A stretch of 5,895 nt of DNA, taken from assembly GCA_019236485.1 (NCBI GenBank), contig JAFAIY010000179.1:1-5895 (forward strand). Reading direction: 5' to 3'. Shown here one piece after another: positions 5,754 to 5,895 of this stretch. The DNA comes from Comamonas sp. (GTDB lineage Bacteria > Pseudomonadota > Gammaproteobacteria > Burkholderiales > Burkholderiaceae_C). Each line of letters begins with the position of its first letter. Position 1 is the stretch's first letter. The position numbers were made by a program, and so were the translations under genes. The notes under the pieces are model-generated. The model saw only the letters and a list, made by a program, of their open reading frames with translations, was not told the DNA's origin and did not search any database.

Positions 5754-5822
5754 ATGGACAAGCTGCCCATGGTGGGCAATGACTCCCGAATTTCAGAGAC
5801 ATCAACCAGAGGTTTCCAATGA
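5754..5822 (+). CDS. Possible 22-codon upstream ORF overlapping the glcB start
   Basis: ATG at 5754 opens a frame that begins MDKLPMVGND and ends with a TGA at 5820–5822. This stop overlaps the glcB ATG in the ATGA arrangement typical of translational coupling. The SD is weak (AAAG, about 4 nt upstream). The peptide is mostly polar and resembles nothing I recognise. A 6-bp inverted repeat (TGCCCA/TGGGCA) falls within it. It may be chance: the frame is short and glcB has its own SD. Confidence 0.25.
   Translation: MDKLPMVGNDSRISETSTRGFQ
5764..5778 (+). promoter_or_regulatory. Inverted repeat in the glcB leader (TGCCCA-TGG-TGGGCA)
   Basis: Exact 6-bp arms around a 3-nt spacer lie 41–55 nt upstream of the glcB ATG. 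If transcribed it forms a small hairpin upstream of the SD; as DNA it is a 15-bp dyad that could bind a repressor. Confidence 0.35.
5808..5812 (+). promoter_or_regulatory. Ribosome binding site of glcB
   Basis: AGAGG, followed by a 6-nt spacer, precedes ATG 5819 and supports this start. Confidence 0.7.
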
Positions 5823-5895
5823 CTGATCGCACTCAAGTCCACGGCCTGCAAGTCGCCACCGAGCTGTACAACTTTGTGAACACGCAAGTGCTGCC
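5819..5895 (+). CDS. glcB: Malate synthase G (N-terminal fragment, truncated by window edge)
   Basis: Malate synthase G condenses glyoxylate with acetyl-CoA to form malate, the second step of the glyoxylate shunt and the exit of glycolate catabolism, in the cytoplasm. Only 25 codons are visible of a protein usually about 720–730 aa. The visible N-terminus has TQVHGLQVATELYNFVN followed by TQVLP, which matches the conserved start of the G isoform. A good SD supports the start. The LysR gene is divergent upstream. The short read makes catalytic residues uncheckable, but the N-terminal signature is distinctive. Confidence 0.85.
   Translation, partial: MTDRTQVHGLQVATELYNFVNTQVL

Larger units (their letters stand above)
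5330..5818. promoter_or_regulatory. Divergent lysR–glcB regulatory region (489 bp)
   Basis: Apart from a possible 22-codon uORF at its right end, no credible gene lies here. It contains the lysR leader (5330–5415), an AT palindrome suited to a -10 box (5414–5425), and a GC-rich island with a GGCCGGT-GGCT-ACCGGCC hairpin (5442–5459). A very AT-rich tract (about 5520–5620) holds inverted repeats, followed by a second GC-rich island with a perfect palindrome (5657–5670) and another AT-rich tract (about 5676–5750) likely to hold the glcB promoter. I could not identify confident -35/-10 pairs for glcB. The open frames across this region lack family resemblance. Confidence 0.6.

Noticed and set aside
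5629..5832. 67-codon minus-strand open frame overlapping the glcB start
   Set aside because: It crosses the GC palindrome and the AT-rich promoter tract, overlaps glcB, and has no recognisable domain.

Overview
The window reads as core chromosome of a high-GC betaproteobacterium, most likely Comamonadaceae (Comamonas/Delftia/Acidovorax-like). The basis is protein style from memory (ArgRS, DsbA, malate synthase G N-terminus), the argS–SPOR–dsbA gene order familiar in Burkholderiales, and an intergenic palindromic element of a kind I associate with this family. No search was run. Genes fill most of the first 5.3 kb. The one long non-coding stretch is the 489-bp divergent region between the LysR gene and the malate synthase gene.

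Layout. 1–407 (minus): 5' part of lptA, the periplasmic LPS-transport protein, running off the left edge. 450–475: intrinsic terminator pointing left, closing the dsbA unit. 511–1161 (minus): dsbA, periplasmic thiol oxidase. 1162–1324: dsbA leader plus a repeat/palindrome mosaic. 1325–2038 (minus): membrane-anchored SPOR-domain protein. 2069–3778 (minus): argS, complete. 3779–3859: short spacer with a likely argS promoter and a perfect 14-bp palindrome. 3860–4306 (minus): four-helix membrane protein of the DUF2214 type. 4307–4393: spacer with a hairpin. 4394–5329 (minus): LysR-family regulator. 5330–5818: divergent regulatory region in which AT-rich tracts alternate with GC-rich islands holding several inverted repeats. 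5819–end (plus): first 25 codons of malate synthase G (glcB), with a possible 22-codon upstream ORF overlapping its start.

How the genes fit together. argS, the SPOR gene and dsbA lie head to tail and probably form one transcription unit; only 30 bp separates argS from the SPOR gene. It links arginyl-tRNA charging with two envelope functions: septal peptidoglycan binding and disulfide formation. lptA is also an envelope gene but sits beyond a strong terminator, so it probably has its own promoter. The LysR gene is divergent from glcB, the classical arrangement for a regulator of its neighbour, so a role in glyoxylate/C2 metabolism is plausible but inferred.

I found no mobile element, CRISPR array, RNA gene, toxin–antitoxin pair or defence system, and no convincing undescribed multi-gene system. 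The points worth a second look are regulatory: the glcB leader with its uORF and hairpin, the SD-less and possibly leaderless argS start, the intergenic palindromes, and the repeat element upstream of dsbA.
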